A DNA stretch of 64,000 bases from positions 344,296 to 408,295 of the forward strand of contig NZ_JAPFQA010000004.1 in assembly GCF_027563465.1 (NCBI RefSeq). Reading direction: 5' to 3'. Origin of the DNA: Mesorhizobium qingshengii (GTDB lineage: Bacteria; Pseudomonadota; Alphaproteobacteria; Rhizobiales; Rhizobiaceae). The position numbers and the translations under genes were made by a program. Positions 26,712 through 36,018 of the stretch are shown piece after piece; the stretch's first letter is position 1; each line of letters starts with the position of its first letter. The notes beneath the pieces were generated by a model. It was not told the origin of the DNA, did no database searches, and worked only from the letters and a program-made list of their open reading frames with translations.

Positions 26712-27266
26712 ATGAGTGGTGAGTATGACGATCTCAAGCGGCGCATGGATGGGGCAATCGCCGCGTTCAAGCATGATCTGGCTTCGCTGCGGACCGGTCG
26801 CGCCTCCAGCAATCTGCTCGACGCGATCCAGGTGCAGGCTTACGGCACCACCATGCCGATCAACCAGGTGGCCAACGTCTCGGTGCCGGAGCCGCGCATG
26901 ATTTCGGTGTCGGTCTGGGACAAATCGATGGTCGGTGCGGTCGACCGCGCCATCCGCGAATCCAATCTGGGCTTCAACCCGATCGTCGACGGCACCAATC
27001 TCAGAATTCCGCTGCCGGAGCTCAACGAACAACGCCGCAAGGAACTGGTCAAGATCTCGCACGGCTACGCCGAGAATGCCCGTGTCGCCGCACGCCATGT
27101 GCGTCGCGACGGCATGGACTTCCTGAAGAAGGCGGAGAAGGACGGCGACATCAGCGAGGACGACCAGCGCAAGCGCTCCGACCAGGTCCAGAAACTGACC
27201 GACGAGACGATCAGCACCATCGATCACCTGCTTTCCGATAAGGAAGCTGAAATCATGCAGGTTTAG
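26712..27266 (+). CDS. frr: ribosome recycling factor
   Basis: A 184-residue ribosome recycling factor, which with EF-G splits the post-termination ribosome. It shows [61 protein letters not shown] and the C-terminal [21 protein letters not shown]. Length matches the family. A strong GAGGAGA ribosome site precedes the ATG. It is followed by uppS after 35 bases in the same operon. Confidence 0.98.
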   Translation: MSGEYDDLKRRMDGAIAAFKHDLASLRTGRASSNLLDAIQVQAYGTTMPINQVANVSVPEPRMISVSVWDKSMVGAVDRAIRESNLGFNPIVDGTNLRIPLPELNEQRRKELVKISHGYAENARVAARHVRRDGMDFLKKAEKDGDISEDDQRKRSDQVQKLTDETISTIDHLLSDKEAEIMQV

Positions 27267-27301
27267 GGTCGGTCGGCAGCGGCTGGCTCGAAAGCGAGAA
27301 C

Positions 27302-28036
27302 ATGGCAACGCCCGCGCATGTCGCGATCATCATGGACGGAAACGGACGCTGGGCCAAGGCGCGCGGCATGCCGCGGCTTGCCGGTCATCGCGCCGGTGTC
27401 GAGGCGCTGCGCAAGACGGTGCGCGCGGCACCTAGTCTCGGCATCTCCTACCTGACTGTCTATGCCTTCTCGTCGGAGAACTGGTCGCGACCAAAGTCCG
27501 AAGTCAGCGACCTGATGGGCCTCCTGAAGCTTTTCATCCGCCGCGATCTCGCCGAGTTGCACCAGAGCGGTGTGCGGGTCAGGATCATCGGCGACAGGGC
27601 AGGGCTGCAGCCCGACATCCGAGGGTTGCTCGATGAAGCCGAATCGCTGACCGCCGGAAATGAATCGCTGACGCTGGTGATTGCCTTCAACTATGGTGGA
27701 CGCGACGAGATCGTTCGCACGGCACGCAAGCTGGCTTCGGCCGTGGCGCGTGGCGAACTCGACAGCGAGGCGATCACCGCCGAAAGCTTTGCCGGCTGTC
27801 TCGACACGCATGGCATTCCCGACCCGGAACTGGTCATACGCACCAGCGGCGAGCTCCGGCTGTCGAATTTCCTTTTGTGGCAGGCCGCCTATAGTGAGCT
27901 CGTCTTCCTGCCTTGCTTCTGGCCCGACTTCAGCCGCGAGCACCTTGCCGAGGCCTTGCGCGAGTTTGCCGGCCGCGAACGCCGTTTTGGCGGACTCGGC
28001 CCGCAGGACGTCGCTTCGCGACCGGCCGCGAGATGA
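27302..28036 (+). CDS. uppS: isoprenyl transferase (undecaprenyl diphosphate synthase)
   Basis: A 244-residue cis-prenyltransferase, which makes undecaprenyl diphosphate, the lipid carrier for peptidoglycan and O-antigen. The catalytic Asp is D12 in [21 protein letters not shown]. Other signatures are [27 protein letters not shown], and [21 protein letters not shown] with the substrate-binding RTSGE. Its stop overlaps the cdsA start (ATGA), so the two are translationally coupled. Confidence 0.97.
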   Translation: MATPAHVAIIMDGNGRWAKARGMPRLAGHRAGVEALRKTVRAAPSLGISYLTVYAFSSENWSRPKSEVSDLMGLLKLFIRRDLAELHQSGVRVRIIGDRAGLQPDIRGLLDEAESLTAGNESLTLVIAFNYGGRDEIVRTARKLASAVARGELDSEAITAESFAGCLDTHGIPDPELVIRTSGELRLSNFLLWQAAYSELVFLPCFWPDFSREHLAEALREFAGRERRFGGLGPQDVASRPAAR

Positions 28037-28848
28037 GCAATCTTCAGCTCCGCGTCATTTCGGCAATCGTGCTTGCCATCATTACCCTTGGCTTGACCTG
28101 GTTTGGAGGTCTGCCCTTCAGGTTGCTTTGCGCCGTGATGTCGGCGGTGATCTTTTACGAATGGACGCGCATGTCGCGCCCGACCGAGGGCACGGGCCTG
28201 GGTTTCCTGCCCGAAGCACTGCTTGTTGTTTTCATTGGCGCCTTGATTGCCGGCCTTGCCGCATCCTGGCTGCTGCCTCTTGTCGTGATCGTGGTTGCCG
28301 CAACGGCGATTGCCGCCTCGATTCGCAAGGCCGGACAATGGGATGCGGCCGGCCTTGCCTACGCCACGGTTTCCGGCCTGTCGCTTGCTTTGCTGCGCGA
28401 TGGCGACCGCTCAGGCCTCGTTGCCATACTGTTTCTGTTCGCGGTCGTCTGGGCCACCGATATATTTGCCTACTTTGTCGGCCGTGCCGTTGGCGGTCCG
28501 AAACTGGCGCCTTCGATCTCTCCGGGCAAGACACGTAGCGGGGCGCTTGGCGGCGCTGCCGGGGGCATCGTCGCGGGGTTGATGCTGGCCGCCGCCGCCG
28601 GTGTCGGCAATCTGGCGCTGCTCGGCCTGGTGGCGCTCGCGCTTTCGATTGTCGCGCAGGCCGGCGACCTGTTTGAATCCTGGGTCAAGCGCCGCCATGG
28701 CCGCAAGGATTCGGGTACGCTCATCCCGGGCCATGGCGGCGTCATGGATCGTGTCGACGGGCTTGTCGCGGCTGCTTTCGCCCTATACGTCATCGGCTGG
28801 ATTTCGGCGACCGCCGATCATCCGGCGCAGGGGCTGTTTCCCATTTGA
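28033..28848 (+). CDS. cdsA: phosphatidate cytidylyltransferase
   Basis: A 271-residue integral membrane enzyme that makes CDP-diacylglycerol from phosphatidate and CTP. It has about eight hydrophobic segments. The family signature near the C-terminus is visible as [29 protein letters not shown], with the metal-binding Asp. The ATG at 28033 overlaps the uppS stop by four bases. rseP follows after 104 bases; no dxr gene lies between them, unlike the E. coli order (dxr-uppS-cdsA-rseP). Confidence 0.95.
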   Translation: MSNLQLRVISAIVLAIITLGLTWFGGLPFRLLCAVMSAVIFYEWTRMSRPTEGTGLGFLPEALLVVFIGALIAGLAASWLLPLVVIVVAATAIAASIRKAGQWDAAGLAYATVSGLSLALLRDGDRSGLVAILFLFAVVWATDIFAYFVGRAVGGPKLAPSISPGKTRSGALGGAAGGIVAGLMLAAAAGVGNLALLGLVALALSIVAQAGDLFESWVKRRHGRKDSGTLIPGHGGVMDRVDGLVAAAFALYVIGWISATADHPAQGLFPI

Positions 28849-28952
28849 GCGGTGGCATTTCGCGATCCGATGCGCACGACGCCTTGGATTCGCCCGGATT
28901 GATGTCACAGTCACGGCGCTACCTGCGCCGTGGAAGAATTTGAGGGCATGAC

Positions 28953-30095
28953 TTGAACGAGATTCTTCACGCGATCTTCAGCACGGAAGGCTTCTTTCTC
29001 GGCACGCTCGTGCCTTTCCTGTTCGTGCTGACGGTGGTGGTGTTCGTCCATGAAATGGGCCACTACCTCGTCGGCCGCTGGTGCGGCATTGGGGTCAGGG
29101 CCTTCTCGATCGGCTTCGGCCCGGAACTCTTCGGCTTCAACGACAGCCACGGCACGCGCTGGAAACTGTGCGCGATACCGCTCGGCGGCTATGTAAAATT
29201 CGTTGGCGACATGAACGCCACCTCGAGCCAGCCTTCTTCGGAAGAGATCGAAACGCTGACCGAGGAAGAGCGCAAGGTCGCCTTCCATACGCAACCGATC
29301 TGGAAGCGCGCGGCGACGGTGGTGGCCGGGCCGCTGTTCAATTTCCTGCTGACGATCACCGTCTTTGCCGTGCTGTTTGCCGCCTATGGGCGCTATGTCT
29401 CGGAACCGATGGTGGCAGAGGTGACCGTCGACAGCCCGGCGGCGAAGGCAGGTATCCTGCCAGGCGACCGATTCGTCAGCGTCGACGGCGGCAAGGTCGA
29501 AACCTTTGGCGACGTCCAGCGCCTGGTTTCGGGCCGGGCAGGCGACACCATCACCTTCGTCATGCTGCGCGACGGCAAGGAAGTCACCGTGACCGCGACG
29601 CCGCAGCTGATGGAACAGGAGGACGCGCTCGGCAACAAGGTCAAGGTGGCCGTGATCGGCGTCGTCAACAACAAGGAACTCGGCCAGCCCCGCCTCGTCA
29701 CCTACAGCCCCGCCGGCGCGCTGACCGCGGCGGTCGAGGAAACCGGACACATCATCCAGCGCACCGGCCAGTTCCTGCAGCGCTTCGTCGTCGGGCGCGA
29801 GGACAAATGCCAGCTGGGCGGCCCGGTGAAGATCGCCGACATGGCTGGCAAGGCGGCAAAACTGGGTTTCGAATGGCTTGTGCAACTCGTGGCGCTGCTG
29901 TCTGTGGGGATAGGTATTCTAAACCTTTTGCCGATTCCCCCCCTCGACGGCGGCCATCTGTTGTTCTACGGGGTGGAGGCCATCATCCGTCGTCCGGTGT
30001 CTGACCGGATGATGGAAATGGCCTATCGGGCCGGGTTGCTTCTGGTGCTGTGCTTCATGGGGTTCGTTTTCTGGAACGATCTGTTTGGGTGCTGA
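28953..30095 (+). CDS. rseP: site-2 RIP metalloprotease RseP
   Basis: A 380-residue inner-membrane zinc protease that cleaves transmembrane substrates such as anti-sigma factors. The zinc motif is H33-E-M-G-H37 in the first membrane segment; the third ligand lies in PPLDGGHLLF (L331-D332-G333) near the C-terminus. A PDZ domain between them contains DSPAAKAGILPGDRFVSVDGGKV. The start is TTG at 28953 with GAGGG upstream; no ATG or GTG fits the conserved N-terminus. It lies just upstream of bamA, as is usual. Confidence 0.96.
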   Translation: MNEILHAIFSTEGFFLGTLVPFLFVLTVVVFVHEMGHYLVGRWCGIGVRAFSIGFGPELFGFNDSHGTRWKLCAIPLGGYVKFVGDMNATSSQPSSEEIETLTEEERKVAFHTQPIWKRAATVVAGPLFNFLLTITVFAVLFAAYGRYVSEPMVAEVTVDSPAAKAGILPGDRFVSVDGGKVETFGDVQRLVSGRAGDTITFVMLRDGKEVTVTATPQLMEQEDALGNKVKVAVIGVVNNKELGQPRLVTYSPAGALTAAVEETGHIIQRTGQFLQRFVVGREDKCQLGGPVKIADMAGKAAKLGFEWLVQLVALLSVGIGILNLLPIPPLDGGHLLFYGVEAIIRRPVSDRMMEMAYRAGLLLVLCFMGFVFWNDLFGC

Positions 30096-30186
30096 AATCA
30101 TGAAGAAATTTGGCCTGAGCATGGTCGATGTTGAGACGCCGTTTACCATGCACGGGGATATGAGTGACGCGAAAGCCACGCCGCAG

Positions 30187-30209
30187 GGTTAAGTAAATAC
30201 AAATTAACC
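30187..30209. promoter_or_regulatory. inverted repeat upstream of bamA
   Basis: GGTTAA and TTAACC are exact reverse complements around 11 bases, about 105 bases upstream of the bamA start, in an AT-rich patch. It may be an operator. It resembles CtrA half-sites (TTAA), but the spacing is 11 instead of 7. Confidence 0.35.
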
Positions 30210-30270
30210 AGAAGCCTTGCGTGTAGGGAAAATCCGGTTAATACGGTAGGGGAAATTACCGCACGTCCGG

Positions 30271-30298
30271 TTTTCTCGCCGTGGGGACTACGAGAAAA
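30271..30298 (+). other. hairpin in the bamA leader
   Basis: TTTTCTCG (30271-30278) and CGAGAAAA (30291-30298) form an eight-base perfect stem with a 12-base loop, ending 14 bases before the bamA start. A smaller stem, CGGTA/TACCG, lies just upstream at about 30244-30261. These could affect bamA translation. Confidence 0.5.
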
Positions 30299-30312
30299 GG
30301 TTATTAAGCCCG

Positions 30313-32691
30313 ATGAAGGCAGCATCCAAGTTTCTGAGCGCCGCTTCCGCGGTGGCCCTGTCTGCGGCTCTGGTCGTGCCAGGCGCGCTCGCAGTGCAGT
30401 TCGTTGCCACATCGGCGGCCGAGGCGGCTGTCGTCAGCAGAGTTGAAGTGAGCGGTAATCAGCGTATCGACGCCGAAACCATCCGCAACTACATCACCAT
30501 CAAGCCGGGCAAGGCTTTCTCCAGTTCCGATATCGACAACGCGATCAAGGCGCTGTTCGGCACGGGCCTGTTCTCGGATGTGCAGATCAACCAGGTCGGC
30601 TCGACGCTGGTGGTCAAGGTTGCCGAATACAAGGTCGTCAACCAGGTGCTGTTCCAGGGCAACAAGAAGCTCAAGGACAATGCCCTTGCGGCAGCGGTGC
30701 AGTTGAAGCCGCGCGGAACGTTCTCGCAAGCGACGCTCGATGCCGACGTCGAATCGGTCAAGGCTGCGTACAAGCGCATCGGCCGGGACGACGCCGCCGT
30801 GACCACCCAGGTCATGGAGCTCGGCGACAATCGCGTGAACGTGGTCTTCAACATCAACGAAGGTGGCCGCACGCAGATCGCCGCAATCAACTTCGTTGGC
30901 AACAGCGCCTATTCCAGCCGTCGCCTTTCGGATGTGATCACGACCAAGCGCTCGTCGTGGATTTCGTTCGTGCTGCGCGACGACGTCTACGACGACGACA
31001 AGCTGCGCGCCGACCAGGAACTGCTGCGCCGCTTCTACTACAATCACGGTTATGCCGACTTCCAGGTCGTGTCCGCGGTCGGCGAGCTCGACAACACGAC
31101 GAACAAGTACACCGTCACCATCACCGTTCAGGAAGGCGACCGTTACACGTTCGGCGACGTCAGCGTCGAGAGCACGATCCCGGAAGTCGACAGCAAGTCG
31201 CTGGAATCGGTGGTCGAGACCCACAAGGGCGACGTCTACAACGCCAAGGATGTCGAGAACACCATCATCGCGCTGACCGAGAAGGTGGCCGGTTCAGGTT
31301 ATGCCTTCGCGCAGGTGACGCCGCGTGGCGACCGCAACTTCGAGAATCACACCATTTCTGTGGTTTATACCGTCGACCAGGGCACCAAGGCCTATGTCGA
31401 GCGCATCGAAATCCGCGGCAACGATCGCACGCGTGACTATGTCATTCGCCGCGAATTCGATGTCAGCGAGGGTGACGCCTTCAACCAGGTGCTCATCCAG
31501 CGCGCGAAGAAGCGTCTGGAAGACCTCGGTTACTTTGAGAAAGTCGATATCTCGACGGTGCCGGGTTCACAGCCAGACCAGGTCGTGCTGGTGGTCGATG
31601 TGGTCGAAAAGTCGACCGGCGAGTTTTCTGTCGGTGCGGGTTATTCGACCGGTGGCGACACGGCTGGCCCGTCCGTCGAAGGATCGATCACCGAGCGCAA
31701 TTTCCTCGGCCGCGGTCAGTTCATCAAGCTGTCGGCGGGCGGCGGCAAGAATTCGCGGGACTACAGCATTTCGTTTACAGAGCCATATTTCCTCGGCCGG
31801 CGCATCGCAGCGGGCTTCGACGTCTACAAGTCGACCCGAAATTACAACAACTACAACAGCGACACGACCGGCGCGACCGTGCGTTTCGGCCTGCCGATCA
31901 CCAACAGCATCTCAACTCAGCTGGCGTACAATATCTCGCAAGAGAAATACAAACTGAACGACAGCTGTGATGGGAATGGCGACGGAATCCCTGACCCTGG
32001 TTGCAATGTCTCCGCAGCTATCTTGGATGGTATCGCACAGAGTCCCTGGATCAAGTCGTCGGTCAGCCTCGGTCTGGTCTACAACACCATCGACGACATG
32101 AAGAACCCGCATGAAGGCATATATGCCAACGTGTTGACGGAAGTGGCTGGACTTGGTGGCGATGCCAAGTTTGTCAAGGTCACCGGCCGTGCCAGCGTCT
32201 ACCAGACGCTGTCCGAGCAACTGGATCTGGTCGGGCTGATTTCAGGTGGCGCAGGTGTTGTCGAGGGCTACGGTAGCGATGGCGATCTGCGTGTCTTTGA
32301 CCATTTTCAGAGCACGGATCGCATGATCCGCGGCTTCGCTTATGGCGGCATCGGTCCAGTCGCTGCAGGCACCAGCGGCGATCATCTGGGTGGCACAACC
32401 TATTTCAACGCCTCGGCGGAAGCACAGTTCCCTCTGCCGGTCATTCCTGAGAGCTTTGGCCTGCGCGGCGCGGTATTTGCCGATGCAGCAACGCTTTATG
32501 GCAACAAGATCAGCGATCAAAGCCAGGTCGATCAGTCGTCGGTTGGCATGAAATTGCGTGCCTCGGTCGGCCTTGGCCTGATGTGGGCCTCGCCGTTCGG
32601 CCCGATCCGTATCGACTATGCGATCCCGGTCAAGAAGGAAGCGTCAGACGACGTGCAGGAATTCAACTTCGGCATATCGACCCGCTTCTGA
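30313..32691 (+). CDS. bamA: outer membrane protein assembly factor BamA
   Basis: A 792-residue Omp85-family protein, the core of the BAM machine that inserts beta-barrels into the outer membrane. A signal peptide covers about the first 38 residues. Five POTRA domains follow (starting at VVSRVEVSGNQRIDAETI, to about residue 430), then a 16-strand barrel. The C-terminus FNFGISTRF ends in the phenylalanine typical of outer-membrane barrels. It lies between rseP and lpxD, the usual rhizobial order, but no skp/ompH gene is present in the 75 bases before lpxD. Confidence 0.97.
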   Translation: MKAASKFLSAASAVALSAALVVPGALAVQFVATSAAEAAVVSRVEVSGNQRIDAETIRNYITIKPGKAFSSSDIDNAIKALFGTGLFSDVQINQVGSTLVVKVAEYKVVNQVLFQGNKKLKDNALAAAVQLKPRGTFSQATLDADVESVKAAYKRIGRDDAAVTTQVMELGDNRVNVVFNINEGGRTQIAAINFVGNSAYSSRRLSDVITTKRSSWISFVLRDDVYDDDKLRADQELLRRFYYNHGYADFQVVSAVGELDNTTNKYTVTITVQEGDRYTFGDVSVESTIPEVDSKSLESVVETHKGDVYNAKDVENTIIALTEKVAGSGYAFAQVTPRGDRNFENHTISVVYTVDQGTKAYVERIEIRGNDRTRDYVIRREFDVSEGDAFNQVLIQRAKKRLEDLGYFEKVDISTVPGSQPDQVVLVVDVVEKSTGEFSVGAGYSTGGDTAGPSVEGSITERNFLGRGQFIKLSAGGGKNSRDYSISFTEPYFLGRRIAAGFDVYKSTRNYNNYNSDTTGATVRFGLPITNSISTQLAYNISQEKYKLNDSCDGNGDGIPDPGCNVSAAILDGIAQSPWIKSSVSLGLVYNTIDDMKNPHEGIYANVLTEVAGLGGDAKFVKVTGRASVYQTLSEQLDLVGLISGGAGVVEGYGSDGDLRVFDHFQSTDRMIRGFAYGGIGPVAAGTSGDHLGGTTYFNASAEAQFPLPVIPESFGLRGAVFADAATLYGNKISDQSQVDQSSVGMKLRASVGLGLMWASPFGPIRIDYAIPVKKEASDDVQEFNFGISTRF

Positions 32692-32766
32692 TCGGCGGCC
32701 AACGATGCTCCCGGATCCCACAGATCCGGGAGAAATGTTCCGAACTAGCTGGATATAGCTTCTGGA

Positions 32767-33822
32767 ATGACCGATCCGGTGTTCTTCGCGCCATCACGCC
32801 GGTATACGGCGGGCGAAGTCGCGAATCTGACCGGCTCGGTGCTTGTCGATTCCGGCCACTCCCAAATTGCGATCGATGCTCTGGCGCCAGCCAACGAAGG
32901 CGGCGAGAATGCGCTCGTTTTCGTCGATGGCAAGCGCAATTCCGCGCTGATGCCGTCGCTGCGCGCGGCGGCGGTGCTGTGCCCGGCGGAATTCGCCGGC
33001 AAGGCTCCGGCCGGCATTGCCGTCCTCATCCACCCGCGCCCGCAACAGGCATTCGCGCTGGTCGGACGACTGCTGTTTCCGACGGCTGCGACACCGGGGC
33101 CAATGACCAGTGAAACCGGTGTCTCGCCGCATGCTCATGTCGATCCGACCGCGCATGTCGAGGCGGGTGCGGTCATCGAGGCAGGCGCGGTCATCGGGCC
33201 GGGGGTTTCGATCGGCAGCCGCACGGTCATCGCACCCAATGCCGTCATCGGACAGTCCTGCCAGATCGGCCGCGACGGCTATGTCGGCCCGGGCGCCAGC
33301 ATCCAGTATGCGTTGATCGGCAACCGCGTCATCATCCACGGCGGCGCCAGGATCGGCCAGGACGGCTTTGGCTTTGTTGCCGGCGCCAAGGGACCGGAGC
33401 GCGTTCCGCAGATCGGGCGGGTCGTTATCCAGGACGATGTCGAGATCGGCTCCAACTCCACTGTCGATCGCGGGGCCATGTCCGACACGATCATCGGCCA
33501 GGGCACCAAGATCGACAATCTCGTGCAGATCGCTCATAACGTTCGCATCGGCCGCAATTGCATAGTGGCCGGGCTTTCGGGTATTTCGGGTTCCGTTGTC
33601 GTGGGTGACAATGTCACCATGGGCGGCGGGGTTGGGCTTGCGGACCACCTGACGATCGGGTCTGGGGCCAAGCTCGCCGCCAGAAGTGGGTTTATGAGCA
33701 ATGTCCCCGCAGGTGAGATCTGGGGCGGTTATCCGGCACAGCCAATGGCGGAAGCCATGCGCGAGATAGCCATGTTGCGAACGATGGCAAGGGCACGCAA
33801 GCAGGGCAAGGGAAATGGCTGA
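32767..33822 (+). CDS. lpxD: UDP-3-O-(3-hydroxymyristoyl)glucosamine N-acyltransferase
   Basis: A 351-residue LpxD, the third enzyme of lipid A synthesis, which adds the N-linked 3-hydroxyacyl chain. The N-terminal uridine-binding domain (residues 1-110) is followed by a left-handed beta-helix of hexapeptide repeats (about 115-320; for example [20 protein letters not shown]). The catalytic His region is [14 protein letters not shown]. It overlaps fabZ by eight bases and is translationally linked to it. Confidence 0.97.
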   Translation: MTDPVFFAPSRRYTAGEVANLTGSVLVDSGHSQIAIDALAPANEGGENALVFVDGKRNSALMPSLRAAAVLCPAEFAGKAPAGIAVLIHPRPQQAFALVGRLLFPTAATPGPMTSETGVSPHAHVDPTAHVEAGAVIEAGAVIGPGVSIGSRTVIAPNAVIGQSCQIGRDGYVGPGASIQYALIGNRVIIHGGARIGQDGFGFVAGAKGPERVPQIGRVVIQDDVEIGSNSTVDRGAMSDTIIGQGTKIDNLVQIAHNVRIGRNCIVAGLSGISGSVVVGDNVTMGGGVGLADHLTIGSGAKLAARSGFMSNVPAGEIWGGYPAQPMAEAMREIAMLRTMARARKQGKGNG

Positions 33823-34282
33823 TATGGTGGCGGCTACGACGCTGGAAGCGGTCGACATCATGGGGCTGATGAAGCTCCTGCCGCACCGCTATCCGTTCCT
33901 GATGATCGACCGTATTGTCGACATCGATGGCGACGAGTCCGCCGTCGGCATCAAGAACGTGACCATAAACGAGCCGCATTTTCAGGGACATTTCCCCGAG
34001 CAGCCGGTCATGCCGGGCGTGCTGATCGTCGAGGCGATGGCGCAGACCGCCGGCGCCATCTGCATCCGCAGCCTGGGTACTGAAAAGCCGTCACTGGTCT
34101 ATTTCCTGACCATCGACAACGCCAAATTCCGCAAACCGGTCGTTCCCGGCGACCAGTTGAAGATCTATGTCAAGAAAATCAAGAAACGCGGCAACCTGCT
34201 CAAATTCGCTTGTGAAGCCATGGTCGACGGCGCCAAGGCGGCCGAGGCCGAGATTTCAGCCATGATGGTCACCAGCGACTGA
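33815..34282 (+). CDS. fabZ: 3-hydroxyacyl-ACP dehydratase FabZ
   Basis: A 155-residue hot-dog-fold dehydratase of type II fatty-acid synthesis. The active-site His is in [23 protein letters not shown], with the catalytic Glu in the helix that follows. [13 protein letters not shown] is the family N-terminus. Starts at 33815 or 33824 are both possible; the first overlaps lpxD by eight bases. Its place between lpxD and lpxA is conserved, linking 3-hydroxyacyl-ACP supply between fatty-acid and lipid A synthesis. Confidence 0.97.
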   Translation: MADMVAATTLEAVDIMGLMKLLPHRYPFLMIDRIVDIDGDESAVGIKNVTINEPHFQGHFPEQPVMPGVLIVEAMAQTAGAICIRSLGTEKPSLVYFLTIDNAKFRKPVVPGDQLKIYVKKIKKRGNLLKFACEAMVDGAKAAEAEISAMMVTSD

Positions 34283-34289
34283 CGATCGA

Positions 34290-35129
34290 ATGCTTATGAA
34301 AATCAAGACATCAATCCATGCTTCCTCCGTCGTGGAGGAAGGCGCTCAGATCGGCCAAGGCGTGCGCATCGGACCGTTTTGCCACGTTGGCGCCGATGCG
34401 GTGATCGGCGACGGCGTCGAACTGGTCAGTCATGTCTCGGTGATGGGCGCGACCACCATTGGCGCCTCGACCAAGGTCTATCCGATGGCGACATTGGGCG
34501 CGCCGCCGCAGAACACCAAGCACAAGGGTGGCCGCACCACCCTGGTCATCGGCAAGAACTGCACGATCCGCGAAGGCGTCACCATGCATCTCGGCACCGA
34601 TTCCAGCCGTGGCGAGACGACGGTCGGCGACAATGGCAATTTTCTTGCCTACGCCCATATCGCCCATGACTGCGTCGTCGGCAACAACGCGACCTTCGCC
34701 AATGGGGCTACGCTTGGCGGTCACTGCGAAGTCGGCAACAATGTCTATATTGGCGGCCTGACCGCCGTCCATCAGTTTGTCCGCATCGGCGACAACGCCT
34801 TTCTGGGTGGCTGCTCGGCGGTCGTCGGCGATGTCATCCCCTATGCCATCGCGGTCGGCAATCGTGCCAGCCTGCGCGGCCTCAACATCATTGGCCTGAA
34901 GCGTTCCGGCCTGCCGAGGTCCGAAATCCATCTGCTGCGCAAGGCCTACAGGTTGATTTTCGATCGTTCCCGCACCGTTGGCGAGAACATCGAATTCGCC
35001 AAGGCGGAGTTCGCGTCGTCACCGACCGCCATGAAGATCATCGATTTCATCACCAGTCGCGGCAAGCGGCACTACGCGGTGCCGTCGCTCAAGGGCGGCG
35101 ATGGCGACGATGTCGATGACGAAGACTGA
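34290..35129 (+). CDS. lpxA: acyl-ACP--UDP-N-acetylglucosamine O-acyltransferase
   Basis: A 279-residue LpxA, the first enzyme of lipid A synthesis. Its left-handed beta-helix of hexapeptide repeats covers about residues 8-190 and has the catalytic His in AYAHIAHDCVVGNN. The C-terminal helical domain starts at NIIGLKRSGLPRSEIHLLRKAYRLIF. It follows fabZ by seven bases and overlaps lpxI by 29 bases at its 3' end. A start at 34296 is an alternative that would remove two residues. Confidence 0.97.
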   Translation: MLMKIKTSIHASSVVEEGAQIGQGVRIGPFCHVGADAVIGDGVELVSHVSVMGATTIGASTKVYPMATLGAPPQNTKHKGGRTTLVIGKNCTIREGVTMHLGTDSSRGETTVGDNGNFLAYAHIAHDCVVGNNATFANGATLGGHCEVGNNVYIGGLTAVHQFVRIGDNAFLGGCSAVVGDVIPYAIAVGNRASLRGLNIIGLKRSGLPRSEIHLLRKAYRLIFDRSRTVGENIEFAKAEFASSPTAMKIIDFITSRGKRHYAVPSLKGGDGDDVDDED

Positions 35130-36018
35130 GACAGCGCGAGCGGGTCTTGATCTTTCGCCGGGCGCCAGGATCGGCATCGTTGCTGGCGGCGGCAGCCTCC
35201 CGGTCGAAGTCGCGGTCAATGCGGCGGACCTGGGCTATCCACCCTTTGTCATCCTGATGGAAGGCGAGGTGGACCGCATGGCCGAGCTCTCTCGATATGA
35301 GCATGAAAGCCTCGCCCTGGAAGGTATTGGCTCGCTTATACCGCTGCTGAGGCGGCACCGGATCACCCATCTGGTGCTTGCGGGTGAAATCAAGCGCCGG
35401 CCGCGGCTGCTTGCGCTGCGCCCCAGCCTCGGCCTGCTCGCGGTGATCCCCCTGGTGGTCATGGCGCTTGCGCGTGGCGACGATGGCCTGCTGAAGGTCG
35501 TGGCACGAGGTCTCGAGGCGCGTGGAATTAAGGTTGTCGGCGCCCACGAAATCGTGCCGGACCTTGTTGCCGCCGAGGGCATCCTGACGAAGGCCGCACC
35601 CAGGAAATCGGACTGGCGAGACATTGAAGCCGGCCTTGCCGCGGCGAAGGCGATAGGCGCGCTGGATATTGGCCAGGCGGCGGTCGCGGTCGGCGGCCGG
35701 ACCATCGCACTCGAAGGCATCGAGGGGACGGCCGGATTGCTCGACCGTGCGAAGTTGCTGCGCGGCCACGGCCGGATAGCGGGGAAGACCCGAGGTGTCC
35801 TGGTCAAGTGCGCCAAGCCCGGCCAGGAACTGCGCGCGGATCTCCCTTCCATTGGCCCGCGGACGGTTGAAGCGGCGCATGCGGCCGGGCTTGCCGGCAT
35901 TGCCGTCGAAGCGGGACGATCGCTGGTTCTAGAAGGCCCGGAAACCATCTCGAGTGCCAACGCACTCGGCCTGTTCATCGTCGGTCTGCCTGCCGCCACG
36001 GAGCCGCATCATGGCTGA
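35101..36018 (+). CDS. lpxI: UDP-2,3-diacylglucosamine diphosphatase LpxI
   Basis: A 305-residue LpxI (formerly DUF1009), the enzyme that hydrolyses UDP-2,3-diacylglucosamine to lipid X in alphaproteobacteria, replacing LpxH. Blocks visible are ARIGIVAGGGSLPVEVA, THLVLAGEIKRRP, GAHEIVPDLVAAEG, VLVKCAKPGQELRADLPSIGPRTVEAAHAAGLAGIAVEAG with the catalytic Asp region. It is placed between lpxA and lpxB as in related genomes. The ATGs at 35101, 35110 and 35116 are in frame; the first gives a 29-base overlap with lpxA, so a later start is possible. Confidence 0.95.
   Translation: MATMSMTKTETARAGLDLSPGARIGIVAGGGSLPVEVAVNAADLGYPPFVILMEGEVDRMAELSRYEHESLALEGIGSLIPLLRRHRITHLVLAGEIKRRPRLLALRPSLGLLAVIPLVVMALARGDDGLLKVVARGLEARGIKVVGAHEIVPDLVAAEGILTKAAPRKSDWRDIEAGLAAAKAIGALDIGQAAVAVGGRTIALEGIEGTAGLLDRAKLLRGHGRIAGKTRGVLVKCAKPGQELRADLPSIGPRTVEAAHAAGLAGIAVEAGRSLVLEGPETISSANALGLFIVGLPAATEPHHG

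Noticed and set aside
30189..30207. Possible CtrA site (TTAA half-sites) before bamA
   Set aside because: The half-sites are 11 bases apart, not the required 7. I kept it only as an inverted repeat.
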